From assembly GCF_029931775.1 (NCBI RefSeq), contig NC_079312.1:11787821-11851820 (forward strand): a stretch of DNA of 64,000 bases. The letters run 5' to 3'. Of this stretch, positions 19,121 through 31,214 are shown one piece after another. The stretch comes from Euleptes europaea. Its lineage: Eukaryota > Chordata > Lepidosauria > Squamata > Sphaerodactylidae. Below the pieces are notes generated by a model that had not been told where the DNA came from, made no database searches, and saw nothing but the letters and a program-made list of their open reading frames with translations. A program made the translations under genes and the position numbers. Numbering within the stretch: position 1 is the stretch's first letter; each line of letters begins with the position of its first letter.

Positions 19121-22100
19121 TCCTGCTCCCCTTAAGGCCCCCTCCCATCCGGCAAGGGGGCTGGTCTGTCTGGGTAGGTATTGTGAAAGGCGTTGACGAG
19201 TTTGGGGGCGGAGACATCCCGTGCGCGAACCCATTCGTCATAGGCAGGGGGAAGTGTTTCCAGCGGATCAGGTATTGCAAGGCCCCATGGTGTATGCGGG
19301 AATCCAGGATTTTGGAGACTTCGAAATGTTCTTCCCCCCCCCCCACCATTATGGGCTGTTCAGGAGGCGGCTCCGGGTGCCATTGCGGGGAAGCAACATG
19401 GGGCTTTAGAAGGCTGATATGGAAAACGGGGTATACACGCCTCAGAGTTTTGGGGAGAGACAGTTCCACCGTGACAGGATTTATGATGCGGATGATGGGA
19501 AATGGGCCAATGTATTTAGCATTGAGCTTATGGCACGGACGGTTGGAGCGCAGGTTTTTGGTGGAAAGGTATACCAAGTTACCCACTTGCAGGTCCCCAC
19601 CGGGGGAACGATGCTTGTCAGCCTGCGCCTTGTATTTGTGCTTGGCTCGGTCTAGGTTGCTAACCAGCCAGGGCCATGTTGTACGGAGGGTGTGTGCCCA
19701 AGAGGCAATGTCGGCATCCCCCTCCCCCTCCAATCCTTCTATTGGGGTGATAGGACCGAAGTCCTGTCCATACACCGCATAAAACGGGCTGAAACCTGTG
19801 GACTGATGTACAGCATTACTGTAGGCATATTCTGCAAAAGGCAACAGTTCCACCCAGTCATCTTGGTGGTAATTGACATAACAGCGCAAGTAACATTCAA
19901 GTACAGCATTGACACGTTCGGTTTGACCATCCGTTTGGGGATGGTATGCACTAGACAACCCCTGCTCCACCCCCACCAATTTGAGAAAAGCTTTCCAAAA
20001 CTTAGCAACGAAACTACTTCCGCGGTCGCAGATTATCTTGCGCGGAAACGAATGTAGTCTAAAGACATGTGACACGAAGAGGCGGGCCAACTTCTGAGCG
20101 GAGGGGATCCCTGCACATGGAACCAAATGTATTTGCTTAGAAAATAAGTCAGTGATAACCCATAACACAGTTTTCCCCCCGCTGAGAGGGAGATCCGTCA
20201 TAAAATCCATAGCAATCAATTCCCAGGGTTTGCTGGGTATTTCAAGTGGTTGCAGTAGTCCTGGGGGTTTGCCTTGAGATCGTTTGACTGTGGCGCAAAC
20301 AGGACAGCTGCGAATAAAAGAGTCAATGTCAGAACGCATTCCCCCCCACCAAAATTGTCTGCGCAACAGGTGAAGGGTCTTTAGGAACCCAAAGTGTCCA
20401 GATGTTTTCATTCCATGAGCCAAGTGTAAGACGTCTTTTCGGAGCGCTTTGGGCACATATAATTTCGAGTCTTTGTACCAAGAGCCTCCTTGTTCGATTA
20501 CACCAGGAGGCAGGGTTTGATCAGAGCGTTCCATAAGGCATTGTTCCCGAAGGGAATTTAAGAAAGATTCGGAGATGGGAACACCCCCCCTTGTTTACGG
20601 TGGTAGTAGGAGTAGTTATGGGGGATGACAAGGGGGAAGCGCTTACGTGCGGCGGTGTGCAAATTGCAGGCGGCTGGGCGGCCGGTTGGTTTGGAGGAGC
20701 TGGAGCGCCGGTCATCGTGAGCTTCCGTGGTGGGGGCAGCTGGGCGGTCGGTAGGGCTGGAGGAGCTTTCGCGCCGGCTACTGCGTGCTTCCGCTGGGGC
20801 AGCGTCTGGGATCGAGTTTGTACAGCCAGTACGGGTAGGGCTTCTCTTTGCGCGGGCGTAAATAAAGAGTCTGTTGGCCGATCGAGTTTCGTTGGATATT
20901 GAGGCAACCGGGAGAGAGCATCTGCGAGAACATTTTGTTTTCCTGGGACATGCTTCAGGACAAAACGAAACTGAGCAAATAATTCCGCCCAACGCTGTTG
21001 TTTCGCGGATAACTTATGGGTTCCTGTGAGGGCGGCTAGATTCTTGTGATAGGTCCAAACTTCGAAGGGGACCTTAGACCCTTCCAGGAATTGTCGCCAT
21101 AGAGTAAGTGCATGGTGAACGGCTGAGGCTTCTTTCTCCCAAATGGGCCAGTTCAATTGGGAGTGCGCAAATTTCTTCGAAAAGTAAGCGCAGGGGTGAA
21201 GGAGACCATCTGGTCCTCTTTCGAGCAGGGCCCCTCCCATAGCTACGTCGGAGGCATTGGCTTGCACAATGAACATTCGATTTGGGTCTGGGTGCCGTAG
21301 CACAGGTTCCGACGTGAAGAGGCGTTTGCGGGCTACAAAGGCGGTCTGGCATTGATCAGTCCACAGTATCTTAGCGGAGGGTAATGTAGCAGAGCTTCCT
21401 TTACCCTTGGTTTTCAGAAGGTCGGTGATGGGCAGCGTTATTTGGGCAAAGTTAGGAATAAATCCGCGGTAGAAATTAGCAAAGCCCAGAAACTGTTGTA
21501 CTTGCTTGCGGTTGGAGGGAGGAGTCCAATCGAGGACGGATTGGACCTTGGCCGGGTCCATGCTAAGGCCATGGTGGGAGATTATATATCCCAAGAAGGT
21601 TATTTTGCTCTGGTGAAATTCGCATTTAGCTAGTTTTGCAAAGAGTTGGTGATTGCGCAGGCGGTGCAGAACTTCTCGGACCAAAGTGACGTGCTCGTCC
21701 ATGGTTTTTGAATAAATAAGAATGTCATCCAAATAAACTACCACTCCGCGGTACAGTAAATCATGGAGGATTTCGTTGATGAGTTGCATGAACACCCCCG
21801 GGGCACCTTTTAACCCGAAGGGCATCACAAGGAATTCAAACATTCCAAAACAGCTAGAGAAGGCAGTGAGGGGTTCGTCCCCCTCGCGGATACGGACGCG
21901 GTAGTAGGCTTCCACTAGGTCCAATTTGGAGAATATACGTCCCTCTTGCAGTTGTCCCAAAATATCTGAAATGAGCGGAATAGGATAGGTGTTGGCTTGA
22001 GTAACTGCATTGAGTTTTCGGAAGTCAATGCAGAGACGTAGGTTGCCTCCTTTTTCCGGACGAAAAACGCGGGGGCTGAGTTGGGAGCATTTGACGGGCG

Positions 22101-25100
22101 AATAAACCCCCTGGCAAGGTTTTTGTCTAGAAAGTCCCGTAGTACAGTGCGCTCGGAAGTGCTCATAGGGTAGATCTTACTCTTGGTTAATGTGCAGTCT
22201 TTCACCACTTCAATTGCACAATCAGTGGCCCGGTGGGGGGGTAAGGCATCACATTCTTTAATGTTAAAGACATCCGCAAAGTCCTGGTATACATCAGGTA
22301 GGGACGGCGGTGATGGGACATCGGAGATTAATGCCGGAGCGGGTGGAGACAGCACCGCAACTTGCTGCCGGTGCTGGTCGCATTTGGGGTTGGCAAATGA
22401 GATTGTGTTCATCTCCCAGTCTATACTGGGACTATGACCTTTAATCCAGTTAATTCCCAGGACCACTTCAAATCGGATAGGGGCTATGGTAAAGTCTATT
22501 TGCTCCCAGTGGGAGCCAATTCCCATCGCCACCCCTATAGTGCAATGATCAACTGGGCCCCCCTTGAAATGGCTTCCATCCATTTGGGCAAATTGGACGG
22601 GGGCTGGTAAAGCCTCGGACTTGACTTTGAGTGCTGCAAATGTGGCCTCATTGATGAGAGTGCGACCGCAACCGGAGTCAATGAGTGCCTTAACGGGTAG
22701 TTGGGGACCACCTTCATAGTGTTGTAAAACTGCGTCCACATAAACGGTGGTTTCCACTTCCTTTACTTTAGTGGGAGCTTTCGGTTTAGCAGGAGAATCT
22801 GCAGAGGTCTGTGGAGACGCTCCACTCACCACAGACCGGAGCCGTTTTTTGACAAATCAAGGGGGGAATCCAGGTTTAAAGCTGGGGAATTCCATGGGTT
22901 CTCTTCGTCCGAAGAAGAAAGGTTGTCCCCCAATGGGGCATTTGTAATCCGGGACCCGGCGGGGTCATTTGATGTAGGAAGGATAGATGAATCCTCAACG
23001 TGAAGTGCAGAGGGTGTGGGTCTTCCCGGCGCTGCGCTGCGGGTGGCCGCGGTGCCTCTGCGTTGAGGTCGTCCTCTAGCTCGGGCTGTCTTGCTGGGAC
23101 GAAAGGGTTCAGGGCGATGTGGGCAGACTGCTGCAAAGTGGCCCTGTTCCCCACAAGTGAGGCAAGCACCTCTTTGAAATCGGGTTTCGCAGTCCTGGGG
23201 TGGACGCGCGGGTTTCCGTGGATTGGGGGGCGGTGCCTTGGGCTGGAGCTTTTGGACGCTTTTCTCCTTGTTTCTGTGGCGGACACGGGAAATAAAGCGT
23301 CGGCGGCTTTCCACCTCTTCGGCTAATAGGATCCAATCCTCGAGGGTGTCGGGATCACCCCGCATATACGACCAGTTCAGAATGTCAGGGTGTAAGGCTT
23401 CCCTGAAATGGTGAATTAGGGTGGCTTCGGGCCAGCCCACAATTTTGCTTGCTAGTCTTTGAAATTCATCGGCAAACTCTCGAACTGGAGTAGAGCCCTG
23501 TCTTAGTTGTAGAAGCTCCGCTTTGGCTCGTTCCCCCAGAAAGGGGTCCTCAAACCTCCTCCGTAAGGCAGTCATGAAATTGTTGAGGGAACGGATAGAG
23601 CGGGATCGGGTGTCGAACTGGAGGACCATCCAGTCGGCTGCTTTACCTGTCAAAAGGGAAGCCACATAGCGAACCCGGCTGTCCTCTGTAGGGAAGAACT
23701 GTCCTTGTTCTCGCATATAGCTGTCCACCTGATGCAAGAAACAGGGTAGGGTTTCGAGAGATCCATCGTAAGTAGTTTTCAACTTGAGTTGTTTCCAAGG
23801 ACCGGGCATAGGTTGACCCGGTTGCACGGGTGCCCTGGGTGCAGGTAAAACGGGACCTCCGAGAGCCGGAGGTTGCGCAGGCACATTAGCGGGTGGCTGG
23901 GCTGGCACTCCCTGAACCGGTACTGCGGCTCCCTGTGGAACGGGTTGTGCCGGGGTTGTCAGGGCCTGCTGTAACTGCCTGTTGTCCTGAAGCAAACGTT
24001 CCATTAGCTCCTGGAGTTGATCAACACGGCCAGATAGCTCTCGATTCTGAGCTCGTAACAGGTGAACTTCCTCTCCTGGGCCACCTGTACGATGAGGTTT
24101 GCTTGTCCTAAAACTCGTGGCCCATTGAGAACTGTCCCCATACAAGTCCTCTTCCTCAGACTCCTCAGAGTCTTGGCGTCGTTCCGCGAGGCGGCGTGCG
24201 CGTTGGGTCGTGCGCGACGGGGCAAATACCGGGGAAAAAGACAGACCCAACGGAGGACCGCTCCTTCCGGAGTCTTTGGGGCGGCCGCCTGTCCGCGCCC
24301 GATCTGCAGCCAACTGCAGTTCTTTATCCCTTGCGGCTTGAGCCTCGGCTTCCGCCTTAGCCGCTTCAGCAGCTTCCTTATCCGCGAGAACTTTTGCGCT
24401 TTCAAGTCTCAGAGCTGCAGCTGCGGTAACGTGCGGTAAAAGTTCCGTTTCCAGGAGTGTGAGTAGGGGGTCGGGATCCCCACCTAGCAATGGTTGCACT
24501 CGGACCGCAACCGCGGGTGCATCGGCCCCGAACGTCGAGGCCAAACGTTGAGCCAAGGTGGCTATCGTGGTATCCTTTGTACAATCCGCAAAGAGGAGGG
24601 CCGTCTGGATAGCGACCCTCTTGGCTTCAGCTTGACAGCTAGCTGCATCGGGTACCAAAGAAACACCTGCCGGTGCGGCTCCCGCCATGGTACCTTTCCC
24701 CAAGGCGACAGGACGCGTTAGAGCCGTGGATGAGAGAGTCTCACGGGCAATAAGCTTATCCAATAAATCAGTTAGTATTTGTAAGTCCTCAGTTGCCAGC
24801 CGGGCATCATCCAGCAACTGATCAAAATCCTGGAGGTCTAAACGAGCATTAGTATCCTCCGACGTTAACATCCAGAGAACCCTCACCAGAGATTGCCACT
24901 GTGTCTGGACCAGTCCACTCAAGCGGCAAACCTCTGAATTAGTCCTAAAGAGTTCAGCTACTATGTCCTGTAGAAGGGTAGGATCCTCAGATGAGGACTC
25001 CAGGGTTCCAAGAAGCAGTAGTCACGGTTCACTCGGAGAGTGCCCTCCTAGCTCCCATCCGAGTGGCAGGCGAACCCTCCGGGGCTCCAGCCTGACTAAA

Positions 25101-25135
25101 GAATCGATGAAGAAGAGTAGTGTTAGCTGTCATAA

Positions 25136-25435
25136 TGTAAGCTCTTGACCCATCGAACCAGAAATCACCACAGAGACAATCAGATTCCAAGCAGATGGCT
25201 TTACTGGTCAAATAGGCAATACAGTTCTTTGAAGGCAAGATGACAGCTATGAGTTGTCTTGCCCGTTATTTGGAAATATAAGGCAGAGAAACGGCGGGAG
25301 ATTACAAAGCATAAACAGAGCATTATTTCCCAGGAGTGGCGTTCCCAGGCTTTGGTATGTGAAGCCGTCCTTGAAGTCTGGACGGTTCAGCAGAGAAATG
25401 AAAGGAAACATCTAAACCGAGATAACAGCCTGACA
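25136..25435 (-). repeat. 5' LTR of the gypsy element
   Basis: 300 bp, same ends. I could not match the adjacent internal bases to a known tRNA primer-binding site. Confidence 0.95.
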
Positions 25436-25440
25436 CTAAC
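25436..25440. repeat. Target-site duplication CTAAC (right)
   Basis: Pairs with 18816-18820. Confidence 0.9.
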
Positions 25441-25506
25441 ATATGGCAAATCCAGGTTGGAATCAGCAGGGCTCCCTTGTCAAGATTTTACGATTACCAG
25501 CTGCAT

Positions 25507-25564
25507 ACAAGCTTCAAATGGTAAGCCCTCCACAGACAAGCTTCAAATGGTAAGCCCTCCACAG
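25507..25564. repeat. Tandem duplication of 29 bp
   Basis: Two identical copies of a unit with the core AAGCTTCAAATGGTAAGCCC. Confidence 0.9.
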
Positions 25565-25621
25565 CAGAGGGAGGGCCCGCAAGCTATTCCAGAAGGAAGG
25601 CTCACATAAAAAAGGCTATAC

Positions 25622-25840
25622 TCTTCCTGGCTTACACATGAAGCTGCCTTATACTGAATCAGACCCTTGGTCCATCAAATCAGTCTTGTCTACTCAAACT
25701 GGCAGCAGCTCTCCAAGGTCTCAGGTAGGGGCCTTTCACATCATCTGCTGCCTGGTCCTTTCAACTGGAGATCCCAGAGATTGAACCTGGGACCTTCTGC
25801 ATGAAAAGCAGATGCTCTACCACTGAGCCATGGTTATCCG
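25622..25840 (-). mobile_element. tRNA-derived SINE, near full length, antisense
   Basis: The minus strand reads CATGGCTCAGTGGTAGAGCA and GGTTCAATCTCTGGG, then the body to AAGGCAGCTTCATGTGTAA. It is the best full-length example of this family here. Confidence 0.9.
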
Positions 25841-26814
25841 GTGCTATATATGCTAAGTATATAGGCTTTCAGGAATGCCAGCTCTCTCAAACCAGGCAAC
25901 TTATTGTTGGGAAAGGTCACCTGTTCTGCCTCCAGAATACCTGTCCACCTCGGGCCTACGTGCCTGCCTCACTCGCATCTTTTACAGTTGAATAAGACCC
26001 GCACAGACATTTTCTGTTTGGATATGAGTGATCTGTAACCCCTATTCAAGCCTACATGAATTCAGCAATCAGACTGTAGCAGAGGACACAGAACTTGGGA
26101 GATCCAATGGAAGTCCCAGCAAAGAAGCTGCTACAATTAGAATTTTATTTATTTATTTTGGGTGCTTTTAAATATCTCCTCTCATCATGGACTCAAAGGG
26201 GTTAAAATGTCCAAAAAACAAACAAACCGCCAAACCCTGAAACGACAAAACCTAGGGGGAAAAGCCATCACATTTCACAAATATTACTTGCTACCATCAG
26301 ACTAATTCATAAGGTATGTGAGGTGGCAGAGAACAATCTCTGCCTTTGATGAAAACAATCCCTGTCCAAGTAGGCAGGCACTCAAAAGGTAGCAGGGCAC
26401 TCACACCAATACCTGTGTCTGTCTCTCCTTCCCCAGAACCCAGGACAAATGGATCTTTCCTTTCTTCCAACCAAGAGAGGACATCAGCTTTGGGGATCAA
26501 AGGTCCTTCTACCAGAAGAACAACAAATCAGTGATTCTTTAGTGTTTCCGACTACAGATAATATTAAGGGTTTCTGGTAGAACCTGAATGCTCACCTTCC
26601 TTCTACTGCAAGAAATTTCCATTTATTTATTTCATTTATATTCCTGCCGTTTAACCACTTTCCATTTAATCACTAACCATTTAACCTAGTTGCCATCCAC
26701 CTAATCTCAGAAGAAAGTACTTCTGAAGATAACCATAACGGTTGGGTGGGTTCATAAAGGATTAGGTGGTCCTTCAGGTATGTTGGTCCCAAACCATAAA
26801 GTACTGTGTAGATT
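25841..26814. other. Intron of gene B, no gene seen
   Basis: AT-rich sequence with TTTA tracts near 26150 and 26620, probably worn LINE tails. No exon is supported. Confidence 0.5.
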
Positions 26815-27122
26815 AGGAACACAGAGCCCCATGGTACAGAGTGATAAGGTGCAGTACTGCAGTCAAAAGCTCTGCTCATGACCTGACTTCGATCCCAATG
26901 GAAGTCTGTTTCAGGTAGCCAGCGCAAGGTTGACTCAGCCATCCATCCTTCCGAGGCTGGTAAAATGAGTACCCAGCTTGCTGGGGGTAAAGTGTAGACG
27001 ACTGGGGAAGGCAATGGCAAACCACCCCATAAACAAAGTCTGCCCAGTAAACATGGTGATGTGAGGTCACCCCATGTTTCAGTAATGTCCTGGTGCTTGC
27101 ACAGGGGACCAGCTTTACCTTT
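26815..27122 (+). mobile_element. Sauria-type SINE
   Basis: A tRNA-like head with a B box (ACTTCGATCCC), the body GGTTGACTCAGCCATCCATC and AATGGCAAACCACCCC, ending in GGTGCTTGCACAGGGGACC then TTTACCTTT. These are the hallmarks of the lepidosaurian Sauria SINE group that uses BovB-type tails. Confidence 0.75.
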
Positions 27123-27569
27123 AGGTTAGGATCAGTATCACCAAATCTAAGAGGAGGGCTGGCATGTTTCTTGAGGAAAGTCTAGCAAGCCCCCCAAAGT
27201 AAGATTCTGCTCAAATTAGTTGAACAAGAATGAGCATGGGTTCTAGCAAAATAGATGTTATTGGGGTGAGGGAGTTTATTGCTAAAAACATTAGGGCTGA
27301 AAATTAGAATTTATTTAAAAACACCAGAATTGGGAGACCAGCTGGGGAGGCTGAGGGACTTTTGGGCTACTAAGTGGCTAATGCAAAGAAATTGAATTCA
27401 TTGCATCATTTTTCATGGTGGGAAATCATGTGTACCAGCAATCTCAGCCACGACACCAAAGCTCTGGAACTCCAGGGAGATTTGTCTGTCCTGTTCTGTT
27501 GCTGTCCTCTGCCAGTGGGTGAAGATGTTTTTGTTTTGTTTGGCATTCTCTCAATGATCCCTCCTTCAT
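27123..27569. other. Intron of gene B, no feature seen
   Basis: No supported feature. Confidence 0.45.
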
Positions 27570-27800
27570 AACCAATGGTTTAATGTTTTGTATGGATTTT
27601 AATGGTTTTGTATATATTTTAACTCTGTTTTTAACTCTTTAAAGTTTTTTAATGATGTTTTTATATTTTCTATTATAATAGTTTTACAATGTATGCTTTC
27701 TTATAATGATTTTATTATGTAACTTTATCATGTATATTTTAAATTGTTAGCCACCTTGGCAGCCCTTATAAGAGCAGAAATGTGGAATATACATTTTGAA
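27570..27800 (+). mobile_element. LINE 3' end, AT-rich
   Basis: A T-rich run ending in TTAGCCACCTTGGCAGCCC and GCAGAAATGTGGAATATACA, the usual close of CR1/L2-type elements. Confidence 0.4.
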
Positions 27801-27907
27801 TCATCATAGGCCTTTATTATTATTTCTAACTGGACTTCCGTTATTGGTGATTCAATAATTTCCAAGAATCCTAAAGATTTGTTATGCTTTACCATTACAT
27901 TTCTTAC

Positions 27908-28137
27908 CGGATTCAACTTCTCTCTGGACTGTGGTTTCAAAGACAATACTGTAAATGTCTCCACAAAGACATTTTTTCCACAAAGAATATTTTCCACAAA
28001 GAATATTTTCCTGCTCATGGCACTGTGGAAAACATTCTTTTCTACTTTCCACATTGACATTCCCCCTGATTCTACAGATTTGGAATCTTCTGGTGCATAT
28101 TTCTCCCCATCATCAATGGCCATCCAACCGCTGGCTT
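27908..28137 (-). pseudogene. Gene B, decayed middle linker exon
   Basis: The counterpart of the 261-bp middle exon of gene C (43087-43347). The acceptor ACTTCCCAG is at 28138-28146, and the donor TCCG|GTAAGAA ends at 27908. It opens with SGWMAIDDGEKYAPEDS, matching GQIAINDGEKYVPGNS in gene C. A 16-base unit with core AAAATATTCTTTGTGG is repeated about three times inside it. The length, 230 bp, is not a multiple of three, so including it would put the finger exon out of frame. Skipping it restores phase 1 to phase 1. It is therefore probably skipped or dead, unless a different splice site is used. Confidence 0.6.
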
Positions 28138-28673
28138 CTGGGAAGTAATAAGAAAGTCCTGAACAACTTAATATCTGGATTAGAGGGAGCACCTTTCCCC
28201 TTATAACCAAGCAATGAAAAGGGCTATATACTTCCTTTTAAAAAAATGAGACTCAGTATATTGCTGCAACAGATTGTTATGCTACAGTGACTTAGCTGTT
28301 ACAGGGTTTTTTAAAATCTGAAAATTCCAAACGGTAAGTTTGGAAGGGGGGATGGCAGCTGTACCAAACCAAGTTAAGGAAAGAATGCAGCAACCTGCGG
28401 GGAAACATGGAAACAGAGCAGAGGATGACTTCATGTGGCTACTCCCCACACCCAAGAACTGCTGTAAAGAATCCAAGGCAGAGCAAAACATCCATATGGA
28501 AACAGCCTAGGATATTCCACTGAGCTTATGCATTTCTTTCCCCTACCCCAACTCTTTTTCTTAGAAGACCACAGTTGTTGGATACTCTAAGGATAGACAA
28601 TCCGCAAAGAGAAGGAACCAGAGCCAAGATCTTCCCAGGAAAGAAAGACTTGGAAGCATCCTTCCCTCCTTAC

Positions 28674-28794
28674 CCAACGGGAAGGCATCTCCCTCCTCTT
28701 CTTCCTTGACAGCCATTGACAACTGCCTCTGCTCGCTCTCAGATAGATCCTGGCCTGCCTCAGGGACACTCCCAGATGTTTCCTGCAAGGGCAC
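28674..28794 (-). CDS. Gene B, linker exon
   Basis: A 121-bp coding exon. The acceptor CTGTTGCAG ends at 28795, and the donor TTGG|GTAAGG follows 28674. Phase 0 in, phase 1 out. It encodes VPLQETSGSVPEAGQDLSES, then EQRQLSMAVKEEEEGDAF. It is close to the gene D exon at 55618 and has the same length as those of C and D. VKEE is a second sumoylation-type motif. No fold is recognised; it acts as an acidic tether between SCAN and fingers. Confidence 0.8.
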
Positions 28795-28839
28795 CTGCAA
28801 CAGCAGATGGGTGTTGTCACATACACCCATGAACATACA

Positions 28840-29225
28840 AGAAACTGCCTGATACTGACACAGATCATTAGTCTACCAAGATCAGTCTTGTTTACTTTGT
28901 CCGGCAATGGCTCTCCAGGGTCTCAGATTGGAGTATTTCACATCATCTACAGCCTGCTCCTTTCAACAGGAGATCTCTTCCCTCCCCCAGCCACCCACAA
29001 AGCACTTGCCTTTTACTGAATTATACCCTAAGTCTACCTCATCCTTTCAACTGGAGATGCTTGGGATTGAACCTGGAACCTTCTGCACGCCAGGCAGAGG
29101 CTCTGTCACCTTTTGCTGAGTTAGACCCTTGGTTTACTTCATCCTTTGAAGTGGATAAACTGGAGATTGAGCCTGGGACTTTGTGCATGTCAAGTGGATA
29201 CTCTACCACTGAGCCATGGCCCCTT
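28840..29225 (-). mobile_element. Three overlapping antisense tRNA-derived SINE pieces
   Basis: Parts of the same SINE family follow one another: a 3' half at 28850-28975, a middle piece with GGTTCAATCCCAAGC at about 29040-29100, and a head ending CATGGCTCAGTGGTAGAG at about 29220. This points to repeated insertion at one spot or local duplication. Confidence 0.7.
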
Positions 29226-29659
29226 CCTATAAGAGGGCTGCTCTTCGCTTCCTCTTGCAGGGAAGAAGATTAGAGAAGTCTTACCCTTTTGGAGGTCTGG
29301 GGGAACAAGACAATATTGTGTCATAGGGGCAACAATGGCATAATCACATCCAATTCGTTTGCCCTCCAAACACTTTGAGATGGTCAGAGATCTCAGTCCC
29401 TTCTCTATAGTTGAGTCTTGTAGGGCAGCACAGAGAAGAGGGTGCCAACACTCAAAGGGCTCACCAAAGGAAGAGACGGTCATCACCCCATGGATGTCTG
29501 CTGGGTCCAGCCTGCGATATTTGTTGGGTGGTCCCAGATGGCAGCAGCATAGGAAATAAGTGTACTTTGCTTAGGCCACCAAGAGGCCTTGCCTGATCCA
29601 CCCCAAGTACCCATTCCAGCCCCCAACCCCCAAGAGCAGGGCAGCAAAAACAGTCCTAC

Positions 29660-30322
29660 CTGCTTTTCCTGTCTCTCAGCCTGAGGCCATCTCAGCAGGA
29701 ACTCCTCGGCCAGGGCCACAGCCTGGGAGCAGGTCTCTGGGTCACATTCTCTGACCCACCTCTGGATCTCCAGAGGGAGGATGGTCAAGAACCGCTCCAG
29801 GATCAGGAGCTCTAGGATCTGCTCCTTGGAGTGCTGTTCGACCTTCAGCCATCGATGGCAAAGCTCCTGGAGCTGGCTGTACATCCCCCGCGGCCCCGCG
29901 GCCTCCCGGTAGCAGAGACGCCAGAAGCATTGACGCAGCTTCTCTCTGCAGATGGCGTCCCCTCGCAAGATGGCTGCCTTCACCTTCCCATAGTCCTCTC
30001 TGTCTCGGACCTCCAGGCTGAAGAAGGCCTGCTCGACTTCTCCACTGAGTGCTGGCAGGAGTTGGGTCACCCACTCATCTCTGGGCCACTGACAAGCTTC
30101 AGCCACTTGCTCGAAGGAGGCCAGGAAGGCCTTGGCGTCATCCCATGGGGCAGGCATCTCTGGCAGTTGTGGGATTGCCCAGCTTGATTGAGGGGGCTCT
30201 GCAGTCCTGAGGAACTCCTGCCATAGGGCTTCCCATCGCTCAGCCAAACCCTCTTCTGGCTCCACCTTTACCTGGTATGGAGATGTTCTGCAGAGGGATC
30301 CCACAGTACCTGCACACAACAT
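29660..30322 (-). CDS. Gene B, SCAN exon with capsid-like N-terminal extension
   Basis: First coding exon of gene B. The donor AAGCAG|GTAGGA ends it at 29660 in phase 0. The most upstream in-frame ATG is at 30322 (MLCAGTVGSLCRTSPYQVKV), with a stop 16 codons before it, so it lacks the MKMEE start of A, C and D. An acceptor-like TTGTGTGCAG sits at the same place, so the true start could lie in an earlier exon. It carries VKVEPEEG (sumoylation-type), [20 protein letters not shown] with DYGKVKAAILRG as the capsid-like block, then the SCAN box ([42 protein letters not shown]). Predicted full protein about 546 residues. Confidence 0.85.
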
Positions 30323-30624
30323 TGGTTCAGGGGGGTGTCTGCCTCCTTCCAGAGCTGTGCTGAGTCTTCAACACACCAGGAGATTGCAAGTGTCTTTTCC
30401 TGTTATTTCCAAGGCCTCCTGTTGCGTAGGACTCGTGGGGAGTTGCCTTTCATGCAGATGATCTCACAAAGGTAACATCACACAACAGAAAACTCTGGAA
30501 CACTGGACAGCTATCTAGACGGGCACACAGAATGTTGGAGAAAAGACACAAGGCAGCCCCATACTTTCATCTGCATATGTGGACCAGAGTTATTTTAAAA
30601 GGATATGTTATTCTTCTGTAAATG
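30323..30624. other. Intron upstream of the gene B SCAN exon
   Basis: No feature seen. Confidence 0.5.
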
Positions 30625-30800
30625 TGTGTGTAAAGTGTTGTCAAGTTGCTGCTGACTTAAGACGACCTGGGAGAGTTTTCAAGGCAAGAGACTAACAGAG
30701 ATGTTTTGCCATTGTCTTCCTCTGCATAGCAACCCTGGTATTCCTTGGTGGTGCCCCATCCAAGTACTAATCATCGGTAGCCCTGGGATCTGACGAGAGG
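30625..30800 (-). mobile_element. 5S rRNA-derived SINE, antisense
   Basis: Antisense tail (GTTGTCAAGTTGCTGCTGAC), body, and a worn 5S part near 30760-30800. Confidence 0.7.
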
Positions 30801-30959
30801 TCAAACCACACACGTTTAGGCCAGAATAAATCAGCCAGTCTCTACAGCTTTATAAGGTTTGTTTTTAAAAAAAATAGCACTAAATATAGCTAGACTTCTG
30901 GAGCTAGTCACTCTTTGGAGATGGCCCCACCTTTCTGTTTTCCCTCTTTGGACTGAGTA

Positions 30960-31205
30960 TCTCAAAGCCAGTGTGGTGTAGTGGTTAAAGTGTTGGATTA
31001 CGACCTGGGAAACTTGCTGGGTGACCTTGGGCCAGTCACACACTCTCAGCCCTGGCTAGTATTTGGATGACCCTGACCCTGGCTAGTATTTGGATGGGAG
31101 ACCTCCAAGGAATACCAGGGTCCTGACAGGGCAAACTACCACCAAAGGTCTCTTGCCTTGAAAACCCTACGGGGTTGCCATAAGTGAGCTGGATTGACAG
31201 CCAAA
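30960..31205 (+). mobile_element. tRNA-SINE head fused to a 5S SINE
   Basis: 30968-31050 is a tRNA-like head (GTGGTGTAGTGGTTAAAGTG, then GGGTGACCTTGGGCCAGTC). It runs directly into a 5S-like segment (CTGGCTAGTATTTGGATGGG, partly duplicated) with the 5S SINE tail. This is probably a template-switch or nested insertion. Confidence 0.6.
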
Positions 31206-31214
31206 AAAAGAATC

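Larger units (their letters stand above)
18821..25435 (-). mobile_element. Chromodomain Ty3/gypsy LTR retrotransposon (chromovirus, Metaviridae)
   Basis: A 6.6-kb element with 300-bp LTRs and a perfect 5-bp target duplication, on the minus strand inside the large intron of gene B. In element order: a gag region at about 24.9-22.8 kb with a retrotransposon gag domain and one CCHC knuckle (CLTCGEQGHFAAVC); a protease with the DSG motif; reverse transcriptase with YLDD and RNase H at about 22.3-20.6 kb; an integrase with HHCC and DDE motifs; and a C-terminal chromodomain-like segment at about 20.5-19.1 kb. Gag and pol lie in different frames, as such families often allow by frameshifting. It looks nearly full length but broken, with about two or three frame breaks, so I read it as a recent fossil. 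LTR identity is about 98%, suggesting some 5-15 million years at common reptile rates, a rough inference. Vertebrate Sushi-like chromoviruses seem the closest kin. Confidence 0.92.

Noticed and set aside
25770-25840. A functional tRNA gene on the minus strand
   Set aside because: Box A and B are present, but it is the head of a multi-copy SINE with a long body and does not fold as a full cloverleaf by eye.
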